A stretch of 64,000 nucleotides of DNA from Botrytis cinerea B05.10 (GCF_000143535.2 NC_037313.1:1371501-1435500); one strand, 5' to 3'. Counted from the first letter of the stretch, positions 23,251 through 35,492 are shown. Notes: generated by a model from the letters alone, not told the origin. Numbers and translations are program-made.

Positions 23251-24396
23251 GTACGTCTCTACACATACATGTGTTCACTTCCAACGCATTACATTGATTC
23301 GACAATCTGTTTGATAAGAAACACTTCATGTACTTTTTTTCCCAATGATGTTTGGTGGGCCTGACATTCTGCACTTGCTATACGATATGGGTGTAGAATG
23401 AGTCAAGATAGCCAAAGTATTACACATGTGTGCATGTACACATCCTTCATTGATTCAGAAACGCAGTACCATCATAATACCATACATAATACCATCATAC
23501 CATATCATATATAGATAGATCATAAATAACTCAACGCTACCAGAATCTTGAAATTACCATTTAATTCCAAATGTCCCCCTTTTTTGGCAAGTGATGTGAT
23601 ATACACACAAGCAAAAACCAAAAGAAAATTGACTTCATACCACCTTTTGCCATGTTTCTTCTCGAAAACATTCATCTCACAGCATATTATATTTCTGCCG
23701 AAATATAAAAAAACCAACCTTCCTACTTATAATTATACAAGTCCAGTGAGAAGGTAGAAAAGCGTAAGCCACAACTACAGATCCATACCGCCCGATATCG
23801 GCAAACCATCCCATCTCGCTTAACCACACCCAACCCCTTAGGAATGCAAACTCAACGTCCGAGTCCCAACGCCACGATTAGGAATGCATTCTTTAAGAAA
23901 TATACTAGCCTTCCAAGTAAATAAAACAACTGTTGATGAAATATTTTCAACAAAAGTACAACCTCCCGCCTTCTATTTTTTCTTTCTTTCTAATCTCTCT
24001 CCGTCCTAAGTAAGATGTCCACCCAGCCACTTTCATTGTGTGCTCTGCAGAACATTTCCACCTGATGCGGTCAAAAACGTGATGGTTTTCTCATTTTTGA
24101 TTTCCAGGAGCGGAAGGATGGGGTTTGAAAAATTGGTATGATAATTGAAAGTTCTTGTGATGCATTGGGAGATTTGCATTTGGACGTGAATGAATATGTA
24201 GATATACATAGCTATAGATAACTCTGAAGCTCAAAGAAATTTTTACAATCGTTATCATTATCATCATCATTAAAAGTAGCATCGACTTTTTGTCTCCCTA
24301 GTTTAGAACAAATACCTGTATCTCCTACTACAGATGACATAACCACCCATTCCCATCTCCATACCAACCAGTTCCCCAGAAACGCTCCACACCACC

Positions 24397-27288
24397 ATGA
24401 CCAAGAAGCCCTACCCCGTTCTCGCACCCCGCGGCCAAATCCCCATCACGCATCTCCCACACCTCACACCATCGCTTAGCCCCCGAATAACACTCACTCA
24501 ACGCATTTTAACACCGCTTATTGTGTGCGCGACATTGATTGTTCTACTGCTGTGTGTTGTGACGGGTATTGTTTTGACTGTTAAGATTTTTGGGGATGGG
24601 CATACGCATGCGCTTGTATTGAGAGTTGGAACGGGGTTTGTTGTTGTTGGGGTGAGTTTTGTTTTCTTGATGTTTTCCCCTTTTTTCCCACCAAAGGAAA
24701 GTTTCTTTTGGATTCTGAGAGCTTGGTTTGATTTTAGCGAAGGAACAATGGGCAAGAATTGGAGGGTATATTGAATGGAAGAACGAAAAGAGATCATGTT
24801 TACAGTATAGCAACAACTAACACATCCCAGTCCTCGCTCACTATTATCTATCTCCTCTTCCACTTTTCCGCCACTATCAAAAACCATCCAGTCGGTTTTG
24901 TTCGCCCTCCAGAATTAAAACTACACGCGTATAGTTTTATAGTTGCGCGCGTTACGCTTGTTTCGTGGATGCTATCGATCATCGTATCAAGTGTCGTTGT
25001 ATCGAAATCGAAAGTGTGTGTTCCGGGAACGACGGATTGTAAGGTGCAGATTGGAGGATTGGTTTTGAGTTGTGTTGGGTTGTGAGTTTGTTTTCTTTTT
25101 GTGTGTGTGGTATGGTAGGGTGTGGTTGATATTATGGACATACTTCACATGATGCAAGACAGGAGGAAAGTTATTGGTAGACCATGCTAATACTTCATAA
25201 CTACAGTGTAGCAACAGGAATCATTCTCACTGCCCTCGAAGCCTGTCAATATCTCTTCCAACTACCCGCTCGCACCAACATTCTCCAAGGCGGAGAAATA
25301 AACTGTCGAGTATCCTCCTTCGGCGACGATCTTGTAGATAGTAATCTCACCTCACTCAATCCCTCTGCTGCCAATGTTTTGCAGTCACATTTGGCGAGTG
25401 CATCAGCAAGTGCCGATTCCATACCATCACTCCCTGACGATTATCTATTTATGGGAAGTGAGAGGGAAGAGTGGGAGAAAAACTATTCGCTTGCAGTAGC
25501 GAAAGAGAGAATTACTAGAGAGACGAATATCAAAAGGAAACCTGTGCCCATTGAGATAGCAACAGAAGAGGGACTACCGAAATCTGAGTCCCAGGTTAGT
25601 GTGAATTCTATGCCAGGAGAGTTTCCTGAGGAAAGAGAAACTACTGTGCCGCTAAGGCCAAGATATACACCTCTTTCTGGATCCATCTCTACGCCTTCAC
25701 TTGCGCCTGTGTTATCGCAAGAGAAAGAGAAAGAAAAGGAAAGAAGCAAGGGTTGGGGAATCGGATGGTCATATCTCACAAGAGATACGAGCACTGCAAC
25801 GGAATCGAACGCCGACGAGAAGTGTGTAACTAATACCGATTCAGCGATATCGTTGGGCGTTCCCTCACACTCTATTTCCAGGTGTAACACGTGCAGCACT
25901 TGCGCTCATCCAAATACGAAACAAGCCAATAACTTCCTATCGCACAGAGTAGGAAGACAAAGGAACGTAACGCCGAGTAGTAGTATAATAGACGTTTCAA
26001 TGCGATCTCCTCTATCCACCATGCGGTATGTATTTGCTCTTCCCAGAAAAACAAACATACTAACGATATCAGAACCGCCGAGTCTCCAGAAATAGCCATT
26101 AAGCCCGATGTAGCTTTGGTACCAACCAGCGTTCCCTCATCATTGGATCGAATATCTCCCCGAAAACCTCCTATTACTCAACCGTTACCGATCGCAATTC
26201 TAAATGAAATGATGATAAGAAGACCATCGATTCCTGCTCCTTCCAGAATGCCAGGAGCATATACGAGAGAACATATACAATCACCTCCTGCGCATATCAG
26301 ACCCCTCAAAAGAAAACCTGTAGAAAACGACAAAGTTCTCAAGTCCCCACCTAAATTGTGGAAAGATGCTCTTCCGGTACGAGGTGGAAGTTTCGAAATC
26401 GAACGAAAACCAATAGCTTCAAGCCGAGAGATTCCTTCTCGCCCATCCGAAAATCCTGCCGTAAAATTTAAACCAAAACAAAAGGCATCAGAACCTAGAC
26501 CATCATTAAAATCATGGAAAGATTCTCTACCACTCCGAGGGGGAAGTTTCGACCCGCAAAGATCCACAGCGAATATTCGAGATGTATTTCCCAATATCAC
26601 ACGAGGACCTCTTAATCAAAATAATAATCATAATCATAATCAGAACTCCAAGCCCTCATCTCCATCGCCATCCACCCCCAAAATGAACACCAAGAACCCA
26701 ACACCCACCCACACACCCCACAAATCACCCAACACCGCCATCGTGATCAAAAAACGCAGCACAGAAATGCAAATCCCCGGCGCATTCATCGATTATTCCA
26801 GATCCGGGACCACAAAAGAACGACCCGCCAGTCGAGAGATAAAAATCCCTGGTGCGTTTATCGAAAGCGTTCCTTCGACTCCTGAATTTGAGAAAAATCA
26901 AGAAGAAGAAAGTATTGCTAGGGGGAAAACACAGGGTGTGAGACCGTTGAAATTACGCCCGAAAGGAAAAGTTACTGAGAAAGACACGATGAATGGGAAG
27001 ACAAAAGACAAAGCAAAAGCCAAATCGACAGAACCCAGAAATCCAAAGCAAACAAACAAACCCTACGAAATCGACGAACCAGAAACTCTCTACAAACCCG
27101 CGCCCCTGGGACCTCGCCCGTTCAAACGAAGATTATTCGGGAGAGCCAATGTTGAGACTTCGAGGAATGTGAACGAGGGAGAGGCTGTGCAGCCATGGAG
27201 GGGCATGGAGTGGGTGAGGGTGGAACCGTTGAGGAAGTTGAGTTTGGGGGAGGTGTCGAGTGGGATGGGGAATTTGTGGGATGATTAG
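24397..27288 (+). CDS. Four-helix membrane protein with long repetitive disordered tail; unrecognised
   Basis: Exons 24397-24651, 24738-25081, 25207-26025 and 26073-27288 encode about 877 aa; all phases agree. Four hydrophobic helices fill the first ~240 residues (TPLIVCATLIVLLLCVVTGI, ALVLRVGTGFVVVG, HAYSFIVARVTLVSWMLSII, GLVLSCVGFVATGIILTALE). The remaining ~640 residues are polar, basic and low in predicted structure. The tail repeats two short motifs: WKDALPVRGGSFE (near 26359) and WKDSLPLRGGSFD (near 26513), and IPGAFIDYS / IPGAFIES plus an earlier MPGAY. A cysteine cluster (CNTCSTC) sits near 25885. I do not recognise the family. The layout suggests a plasma- or endomembrane anchor whose cytoplasmic tail docks partners through repeated linear motifs (inference). 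Confidence 0.75.
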
Positions 27289-28103
27289 TTGATCAACTCG
27301 GAGAGATAGAATTAGATTGTTTAGATCGGATCATATGAGCTGTCATTTTAGAGTCCTGAGATCTAATTCATCTAGTGAAGAATGGAGGGGTATTAATGTA
27401 ATTCTTTGAGGGAGAATAGACATCGAGTTTTGCTCTAATCACGCGAGTTGTACAAGATATGAACAAAATATATGCGAGGGTTGCAATAGTGAAAGAAACA
27501 TTAGACATCAACATGAATTTCTTTACTTTGCGCTGGTGATTTTCATAAGAAACAATACAGCACAGCGCTCAATTTCTTTGACCTCAGTTCCATCCCCTCT
27601 CATTCACCCTCACTCGGAAGTTCATAAGTCAATATTTCCTCGGGGTGTGGGGAATCTTTACAGGGCAGTCAGAGATAAGGGGATTGTGTACTGAAGAATT
27701 ATGTGCGGATGGATGTACGATCAGGTGCTTTCAAATGGCAATGAGCGGGTGCTGCCGAGTCAAATACCTTGGGCATTGGGGGCTGAATATTAATTTTGTT
27801 CTACACTTTACAACCCATTTATTTTTGAAGTTCTAATCTAGACACTTTTATGAGTTCAGAGAATATACGTCAGGAAGGTGACTAATGGGGAGTTCGCAAT
27901 GCGATGTGCCTCACCCATATTACAGTTGCGCATGCCTTGCTACTACATTTAACATTGCCACTAAACTTAACATTCAAGCACTTGCAACACATTCAATAAA
28001 TTAAACAAAAATGATGTATTCTTCTGACTACGTTGTACGAGAATGAACCCCACGTGTTTGATCCACATCTGACATGGAAGTCAAATGCCTAGTTTGATTT
28101 CCA
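27289..28103. other. Tail-to-tail spacer
   Basis: 815 bases between two convergent stops. Only UTR-like sequence is seen; the frame at 27645-27836 has no features. Confidence 0.5.
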
Positions 28104-29132
28104 CTAGAACAATGGCGGAAAGCTATGTTTCTCGGCCTGTAACTGCGCAGTCAATGCCACAGCCGAGTTGCAACCACTGGCAATGGCAGCCGGAGTAGCC
28201 TTGTAGGGAGTGATACAGTCACCAGCCGCAAACACTCCTTGCACGCTAGTTTGATGAAATGGAGGTGGCGCCAAGATATCTCCTGTAGGACTAACATCAA
28301 GACCTAGTTGCTCAATAAACGGACCTTGAACTGTTGTCTTCGGGTTATGAACCAAAAACGCCTCTTCCTTTACAGAATCATCTGTGAACTGAATTGTGAT
28401 CGAAGAGCCGCCGTTGTCAACGAGGCGTTGGATCTTGCGTGTGTCAATCTTGAATGGGGCTTTAGCGAGTGGACTGAGTTGTTCGGCTAGAGCCTCGTCG
28501 CCATGAGTGTACAGAGTGACTTCGTAACTGAGCTGGGCTGCATTTGCTGCTATAACCATGTGGATGCCTGTCATGGGACTGATGGGAGGTACAACGAGAA
28601 CACCAGTAGATTTCGCACCGCGATCTTCGTAACCAAAACAAAAAAGGCAATGAAAACTACAAGTATTTAAATGAACCGAGTCAGTAATCATCTTAACATA
28701 GCTAGAATTAACTTCTCCTGGACGAAACACGATTACTTACATTCGCTTTGTCCAGAGCTCAGCGTAGCCCTCAATATCGGGAAAGGTATCCGTCATGCCA
28801 ATAGTCAGGATGATCTTTCGAAAGCTCCATTCCTTCGCATTCGCGTCGACAAGAACGAAGTGACTATCGGTTTTTTTCTCGATGCTCGTGACACCAATGT
28901 CGAGAAATTGGATAGTTGAGTAGCGCGCCAAGATGCTTTCTTTGGTTGCGGCTCTGAAGTCTTTAGGGTCCTTGTGGTCCCAGGTAGGAACCATATGCAT
29001 GTGAGTTGAATTCTTATTGCGGTAGGTCTGAGTGTCAAAAACCACAGCAGTGTGGAGTTGGCGTGCGAGAGCACCGGCGGCGGTAAGTCCAGCTGGACCT
29101 CCTCCGATGATGGCAACTTCGACGAAATCCAT
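28104..29132 (-). CDS. GliT-like FAD-dependent dithiol oxidoreductase (thioredoxin-reductase fold)
   Basis: Exons 29132-28741 and 28656-28104 encode about 314 aa. The FAD site is at the start (IIGGGPAGLTAAGALAR, with G10-x-G12-x-x-G15). The active-site cysteine pair is CLFC (C134 and C137) in HCLFCFGYED, coded right after the intron. The C-terminal FAD motif is GVFAAGDCITPYKATPAAIA. Enzymes of this group (GliT, HlmI and relatives) use the CxxC pair to form or reduce intramolecular disulfides in epidithio compounds, protecting the producer; true thioredoxin reductases also match but carry CATC and a clearer NADPH Gly-rich motif, which is weak here. Its promoter is shared with a DHA2 drug transporter, which supports a detoxification role. 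Confidence 0.85.
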
Positions 29133-29631
29133 GATAGCTACTGTAGTGATGACTTTGATGATTTGATAATTTGATTATGTTAGTGGTCACAATGGAAGGC
29201 TATGTAGGAAATGCAAACGGAGGAGATAGAGCCGAGATTATGCATAACACACCTTGAAATTTACTATATCATGGTGAGCTGCAAGTCACAGCCGACTTGA
29301 ATATTCTGACGAGACATTTTTTTCTCTTATTGGACTAACCGGCTATCAAAATGACCAATCAGTTCATATTCCGGTTGCCAACAACAAATTAATGTATTGC
29401 GCCGCAATTGTTCGGGTTGGTGTGTCGCCGAGTAAAAGGCACAGTGAGTACCCAGCTTGAGTAGCTTGAGTGAAAGACCATAATCAATCTGTTAGGGACT
29501 TCATGCGTAAGTCATCTATATTCTGACTGCTTTTCGATCACAGCTTTTTTTTAGAATCCGAGCTTTCATTTTTCCATAGAATTTCGATACTCTACTTACA
29601 TCATTTCCCACCTCCCCGAAAAGGCTTGACC
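29133..29631. promoter_or_regulatory. Divergent promoter of oxidoreductase and efflux transporter
   Basis: 499 bases separate the two outward-facing ATGs (29132 minus, 29632 plus). The arrangement would allow one regulator to drive both genes. I could not identify a specific binding site. Confidence 0.6.
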
Positions 29632-31350
29632 ATGGAGTCTTCTGATCATACTATTATTAAACCAAATCGTACTCGCCTAACGCTTATTATGGTCGGCATT
29701 TGTCTGGCAGTTTTCCTCACAGGCATGGTAATCACACCAATTCCAAGCAGTGAAAGTTTGGGAGCTAACTTTTCGCTTTCAATACAGGATCAAACCATCT
29801 TAGCTACGGCAACCCCCGTCATCAGCGTCGAGTTTAACACATCGCAAGACATTGGATGGTGGGCTAATACCTATCTTCTTACGTTGAGCGCCTTTCAACT
29901 GTTCTATGGTAAACTTTACAGCCATTTTCCCATTAAAAATGTTTACCTTGTTGCTATTATCATCTTCGAGATTGGGTCTCTTATTTGCACAACAGCACAT
30001 ACTTCAATAGCTTTGATTGTTGGTCGAGCAATCGCCGGACTAGGCGCTGCTGGAGTTTTTTCGGGAAGTGTGTTGATCACCACCAAAGTAATTCTTCTAG
30101 CCCAGCGTGCCGCCTACTTGGGAATCATGTCCGCTGCGTTTGGACTGGCAGCTATTCTTGGGCCGTTCTTAGGGGCGGCTATACTACAATCGACTACATG
30201 GAGATGGTGTTTCGGTATTAATCTGCCGTTAGGAGCAGTAACGGTAATTCTGTGCGGCATTCTTGTACATACGCCATCAGAGCCAAACGCACATTCACTC
30301 AGTCTCGTGCAAAAAGTATTGCAGCTCGACATTCCTGGGACGGTATTTATGGTTGGATCTTTGATCTGCCTTCTCATGGCTTTACAATGGGGTGGCGCAG
30401 CCTATCCTTGGAGTAATAGTCGTATCATCGCTCTTTTTGTCGTATCCGGTATTCTCGCTATCGCTTTTGTAGCCACCCAGACGACCAAGATTGCCGGAAA
30501 GGCTCGCACAATTCCAAGCAGCTTAGCACGCAGTCGTGATATATGGCTAGCCGGAAGCTATACTATGTGCGTAACTGGAGGTGTCTATGTTGCCATTTTA
30601 TTTCTACCTGTATGGTTCCAAGATGTTCGTGGTCGATCACCTCTTTCTTCAGGTGAATTGCTGACACCGTTGATCGCTGGTTATGTTGTGACTTCAATCT
30701 TGGCCGGAGGCATCACCAGTGGTTTCAAGTATTACAACCCAGCTATGATCATTAGAACTGCACTCTCAATCGCTGGAGCGGCTTTGCTCACTACTGTCAA
30801 CCTACATTCTTCTACAGCAAGAATCGTCGGTTATCAACTTGTGTACGGCTTTGGAGTTGGATTTGGATTTGGTCAGCCAAGTTATATCGTTCAAACATTG
30901 TTACCGGCAAAAGACGTTCCCATCGGTGTGACATTTATAACACTTGTCCAAAACCTCAGCGCCTCGGTCTTCGTGGCAGTAGCACAAAGTGTTTTTCAAG
31001 GGGAGATGCACAAGCGTCTTGAACCACTTTTACCGCACTCTTCCAACTCATCTTCTATCTTGCTGTCTGCCTTACCCACAATTCTATCATCGTTGCCAGC
31101 AGAGACTCGAGAAACAGCAAAGACTGCCATTAGTGATTCCATAACCCGGACATTTTATATGTCGCTGGCGTTAAGTTGTGTGTCTGTTGTTGGCGCCTTG
31201 GCTATCAAATGGGTTCCTATGCAAGACCCTGCCAAACAAGATGCTGTTAAGCAAAATACTTCTTCTCCTGAAGAAATCACGCAGGACAAAAATATAAGTG
31301 AAAATGAAAAGCGAGGTGAAAAGCAAGATGTGAAAATCACTACAGCTTAG
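29632..31350 (+). CDS. MFS drug efflux transporter, DHA2 (14-helix) type
   Basis: Start is the ATG at 29632. The first intron is most likely 29728-29787 (60 nt, GTAATC...AATACAG, with CTAAC branch): it contains no stop and is a multiple of three, so the frame also reads through it. Splicing restores the family signature LDQTI-like MDQTILATATPVIS. Other marks are DIGWWANTYLLTLSAFQLFYGKLY, GRAIAGLGAAGVFSG, GIMSAAFGLAAILGPFLGAA and WRWCFGINLPLGA (motif C of drug:H+ antiporters). About 14 helices and ~550 residues match the DHA2 group, which exports toxins and drugs across the plasma membrane. The tail is charged and Lys/Glu-rich. Neighbouring GliT-like enzyme suggests a sulfur-containing substrate (inference). 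Confidence 0.92.
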   Translation: MESSDHTIIKPNRTRLTLIMVGICLAVFLTGMVITPIPSSESLGANFSLSIQDQTILATATPVISVEFNTSQDIGWWANTYLLTLSAFQLFYGKLYSHFPIKNVYLVAIIIFEIGSLICTTAHTSIALIVGRAIAGLGAAGVFSGSVLITTKVILLAQRAAYLGIMSAAFGLAAILGPFLGAAILQSTTWRWCFGINLPLGAVTVILCGILVHTPSEPNAHSLSLVQKVLQLDIPGTVFMVGSLICLLMALQWGGAAYPWSNSRIIALFVVSGILAIAFVATQTTKIAGKARTIPSSLARSRDIWLAGSYTMCVTGGVYVAILFLPVWFQDVRGRSPLSSGELLTPLIAGYVVTSILAGGITSGFKYYNPAMIIRTALSIAGAALLTTVNLHSSTARIVGYQLVYGFGVGFGFGQPSYIVQTLLPAKDVPIGVTFITLVQNLSASVFVAVAQSVFQGEMHKRLEPLLPHSSNSSSILLSALPTILSSLPAETRETAKTAISDSITRTFYMSLALSCVSVVGALAIKWVPMQDPAKQDAVKQNTSSPEEITQDKNISENEKRGEKQDVKITTA

Positions 31351-33836
31351 CGTCAGGCAATAGCAACAACATCAACGATGTCAACTTTCTCGCGTAGTGT
31401 TATTTGAGGTTGATGTGACGGCTGGGAGAAGTGACCACTACAGAAAAAAATGATTCCTCGGGTTTCCTTCATTGTTTCGATCCTTCTCCTCTCTTCTTGT
31501 TTTCTTCCTCTTGAGCTTAGAACCTTTCATTTTACCACAATCGAAAAAGACCTATGAAACCCACTTAGCTCGCTCGAGCACGGCTCTGTAATATGTGTTT
31601 CGTAGGATTTAAAATTTGAACTTCAATTCGATAATACCAAAACCCATTTATTCAATATCGAATGCTGTACAAAAAGAGATGTTATACAAATTTATCATTG
31701 AGAGGCGGCCCAGAATCGAAAAAGACAGAGCTTTCAAATCACATCCCTCTTCTTTTCGTATTCTTCAAATGAGATGAAAAGAGCTCCGTTTGTATATATT
31801 GTTTCGATGGCTAATGATGTTATCAATTCTCAGAACTCCCCAGAAACGTTCATCAGGAAGCCGAAATTCATGAATGGCAATAGCAGTCGACGGTCTGGAT
31901 CTACGTGAAGGAGAGACAAAAGGTCCGAAATAGCATTTGAAGCTTCCCCTCCTCTTCTTAAAGCGAGTTCGATATGGAGATAATCAAAACTAGTACTAGG
32001 ACTATATAATAAGCTTATGAGTCTAATTTCTACATGTATCTCACCTAGTAACTTTCACGCTGTACCCTTTTTACTGGAATTATTACACTCGGAGCTATAC
32101 ACAAAATTTATAGTGAGAACCAAGAGCATGCTATATATATATAGCACAAAAAAGAAAAATAATAGTTGATTTCCTCTTTCTCGGGTTTTTTCTCATCCTC
32201 TTACTTTAAACACAAATTCTACAAAAATGATATTATACATTTTACAGGAAAGAAGTTAGTTGTCTATCTCTTCTTCTCTCTCTCGTCTATAATTTTAATT
32301 AACTTGACATCTCATATTTGAATGTAGTATACCGGAAACTCTTTCCCAACTTGCTTCTATAACACGCTCAGAGAAAAATTCATCTATCATAGACAGTGGA
32401 CCCACTCCACTATCCATGTAATCAAAAAAAAGTTCGACCCATCAATTTTCCTTCCAGGAACAAAAGTATGCCAAAAGTTAGGTTTAAAGTACCATAAACC
32501 ATAAAAAAAAGCAAGCAAGTAATCTAATCTCAAGGTGCCGAGCTTTATCTCCACCTCCATCACCACGATACCAATCCCCTCCCCCTAAATGAAAAACTCA
32601 AGGAACATCGCTATCCATCAAACCTCCGCCCATGTCTTGAATTTCCATTTCCAAGTATTCGTAACCCAAGCACCCAAGCACCAAAGTACCAAAGTAGAGA
32701 TAAACAGATCAAACTCGATCTCATCCCATCAAGACTCTATCCAAGGGGAGTAAAGATATATATATATAAATATAGAAAGACTACAAACCTCAACATGAAT
32801 ATATCGCGATTGTGAAATATTGTCTAGGTATAGAAATAGACACGGATTTTTTTTTAGCATTACTATCATTTTTTCCATCTCTCAGTTAACCATGAATCAT
32901 ATTCATCTACCCCGACTTTATATCGTTGTAAGACCTTCGATGAGGATATAGACTAGTACTGATGAGTGTGGTTCATCAATTATATTTGAATAGAAATGCA
33001 ATGTTATGCTGAATTGAATGAAAGAGATAAACAGGGTAAATAAAGTAAACGATTCTGATACTATGTAGTAACAAATTTTAATTTCCAATCATTCATTCAT
33101 GATCATTCTCAAATCTCAATGTCTCTTTTAAGTCCTTTCAAAAGCCCAGTTCGAAGCGAGCAAAGGGGGTAAAAAGGAAAAGTGGGGTGGATTGTGCATC
33201 ATGTGATTGGCCTCCTCAACCTCAGTTTGGCTACCCTGTAATTTCGATGCATGAAGTAGAACGTGCCGTCATCAATAAAACCACTAAAAGAATCTGTTTT
33301 ATACCTCCTCCCATCAAATACTGGGCGCCTAATGGAACAGATGAAAAGATCTATTGTAACGAAAAAAATTGTATGCACTTCTAGCTGGTGTAGCAAGAGG
33401 AATGACTCTCTACACTCTCTTCCCACGGAGAGTTTACTATGGGATACAAGCTATCCAAGTATATATAATCCCAACTTTTCTTAATGGTGATATCAACAGC
33501 GCACTGGCCTCAAACAAGTACCTCGAGTGTAAGAAATAAACTGGTAGATACACTCATTGGAGTTATTACACAGATGTATTTCTTTGAAATCCGAGTAATG
33601 CATCTATTAAAACGTGGAAACATGAGAAACTTTGTACGTTTATACTGATATTTTCTTCGTTGACCGGCAGGACATAAAAGCATATTTAACTCCAGGAACA
33701 AACTTCACAATTCTCTCAAAAAAGAGGCTGTGAACCTGATCTCTCATTCTTGGACATTCAAGTTCCTCGGAGCAGAGTCAATCGAGGGAATTATACCACA
33801 AACCCGGGTGTATCAAATCTATTTCGACGCCGTGAC

Positions 33837-34319
33837 CCAAAAAGACGAAAAAGCCCGAAGTTTACCATCACTCCATAGCCCAAATTATCTTCATCAGATG
33901 TTAGAATCTCAGAAGCCGGAAGCAAAAAGAAGAATAAAAAGCCCAAAGTTTACCGTCACTCCAAGCTATCTTTATCCAACCCTTACCTTAGAAGCGGCAA
34001 AGTCGAAGAAAAATGACACTGTCGGAGAGTTACTGTTAGTCCAGGCTATCTTAACCCGATCTCATATCTAACAAAATAACAAAAAGGCCCAAGAATCACC
34101 ATCAATCCAGAATCCAGACTCAGAACTATCTTCACCCGACCTCACATCTCAGATCCATAAAAACAAAACAAGCACAAAAAAACCCAGTCATTATCACTAC
34201 TTCAGAGTCCAAACCATCTTCACCCGACCTCAGATCTCAAAACCATAAACACGAAAAAAAAGAACAAAAATATTCACCATCATACCCAGCTATCTTCACT
34301 CAGCCTCACTCACAACCGC
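33837..34319. repeat. Degenerate minisatellite, about six copies of 70-88 bp
   Basis: Units share the order: A-rich run, GCCCAAAGTTTACC-like, ATCACTCCA-like, CTATCTTCACCCGACCTCA-like and ATCTCA. Approximate copies begin at 33837, 33924, 34005, 34080, 34164 and 34251. Copies 4 and 5 are the closest pair (both contain TCTTCACCCGACCTCA). Confidence 0.75.
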
Positions 34320-35402
34320 TAAATAAAGCCACTTGGACATTCTAGACCAAATTATCAATGCCCTCGCAACACTAAAGACCTTCAATACCACATAGAACTC
34401 AACCCCTAAGCCCCATGATTTAGATATCTATTCGGACAATATCTAAACATCCCATCCGAGTCAAAACATCATGTGCCATCGCCCGGAACTTCCGATTAGA
34501 TATTCATTCAAATATTATGAAGTGACCTTAAGAGATTCACAAGAAATATAAAGTAACGTGAAGGAAGAAATGAAAGGAACCACAATAAATCAGATGGTAG
34601 GAAGAATAGTGATTAGACTCTGTGGTCTAGAAGCATTAAAAAGTAAAGTCACTTCCACGTGCTGCCCGTGCTTAATACATCTAGTATATTGATTGGTGTT
34701 GGTAAGCTTGTAGCGTTAGAGATGGAATGGAAGGAAAGAAAGAGGGAAAATAGGATGGCAGGATTGTAGATGGATACTAGGTACTTTACCTAGTATGATA
34801 GAACAGACACTTGAATACATAGCTAATAATAGCAATAATCAAATGACGCTCCGCTGGCTCTCCGAGGGCCACTGCCGTGGAGGCCGAATAATCAAGGGGG
34901 GAGTGAACGAATGTTTGAAGAAGAGATGGAAGGTCATGTGAAGAGGAGAATCACAACAAATGCACGGACGAACGGAAGAACACAACCACGTGACATCAAA
35001 AGTAAACTTTACGATATCTCTCGAAATATAGAAATACATATCTAGCATAGTATATGTTTCAGATATCTTGAAACTAGACATGATGATATCTTGTTGGTCC
35101 AAAAACGAGAATGTGAATTTCGGCATAAAAATAGTGAAAGATGGATTTGTTGCATATTTTTGAAAGTTAGCAAAAGGAAGTGAAGCGCCTAATAAACGTC
35201 TGATGAATGAATGTCTCAATGTGATGTAATGGTGAGTACAAAGCACAGACAGAGCACAGGTCAGCAGCACCCACGCTCCCACGATTGTTTATTACTTGCT
35301 TGCAAGTTATTAATCAATATGTTGATATGTTACTCACTTGGGATGAATAATTTGAATAATTACCCCGCTCCCGTCTTGCCCAAACTTGTCTTGTCTGTAA
35401 TA

Positions 35403-35492
35403 GGTGCCGGTGCTGGTGCTGGTGCTGGTGCTGGTGCTGGTAATGGTAATGGTAATGGTAATGGTAATGGTAATGGTAATGGTAATGGTAAT
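35403..35492. repeat. Compound hexanucleotide repeat (GGTGCY)6(GGTAAT)9
   Basis: Six GGTGCY units (35403-35438) are followed without a gap by nine perfect GGTAAT units (35439-35492), then GGTACTGGCACT. In one frame it would read Gly-Ala then Gly-Asn repeats. Confidence 0.95.

Larger units (their letters stand above)
20666..24396. other. Gene-poor 3.7 kb region
   Basis: No frame with domain or splice support. The first ~200 bases are the promoter/5' UTR of the secreted-protein gene. It contains a pair of diverged direct repeats (22749/22813) and a pyrimidine-rich tract with an orphan ATG (23101-23250). Whether a non-coding transcript arises here cannot be told. Confidence 0.5.

Noticed and set aside
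34839..35282. 147-codon minus frame
   Set aside because: No domain, no signal, lies in repeat-rich gene desert and has unusual Cys/His-rich composition; likely chance.
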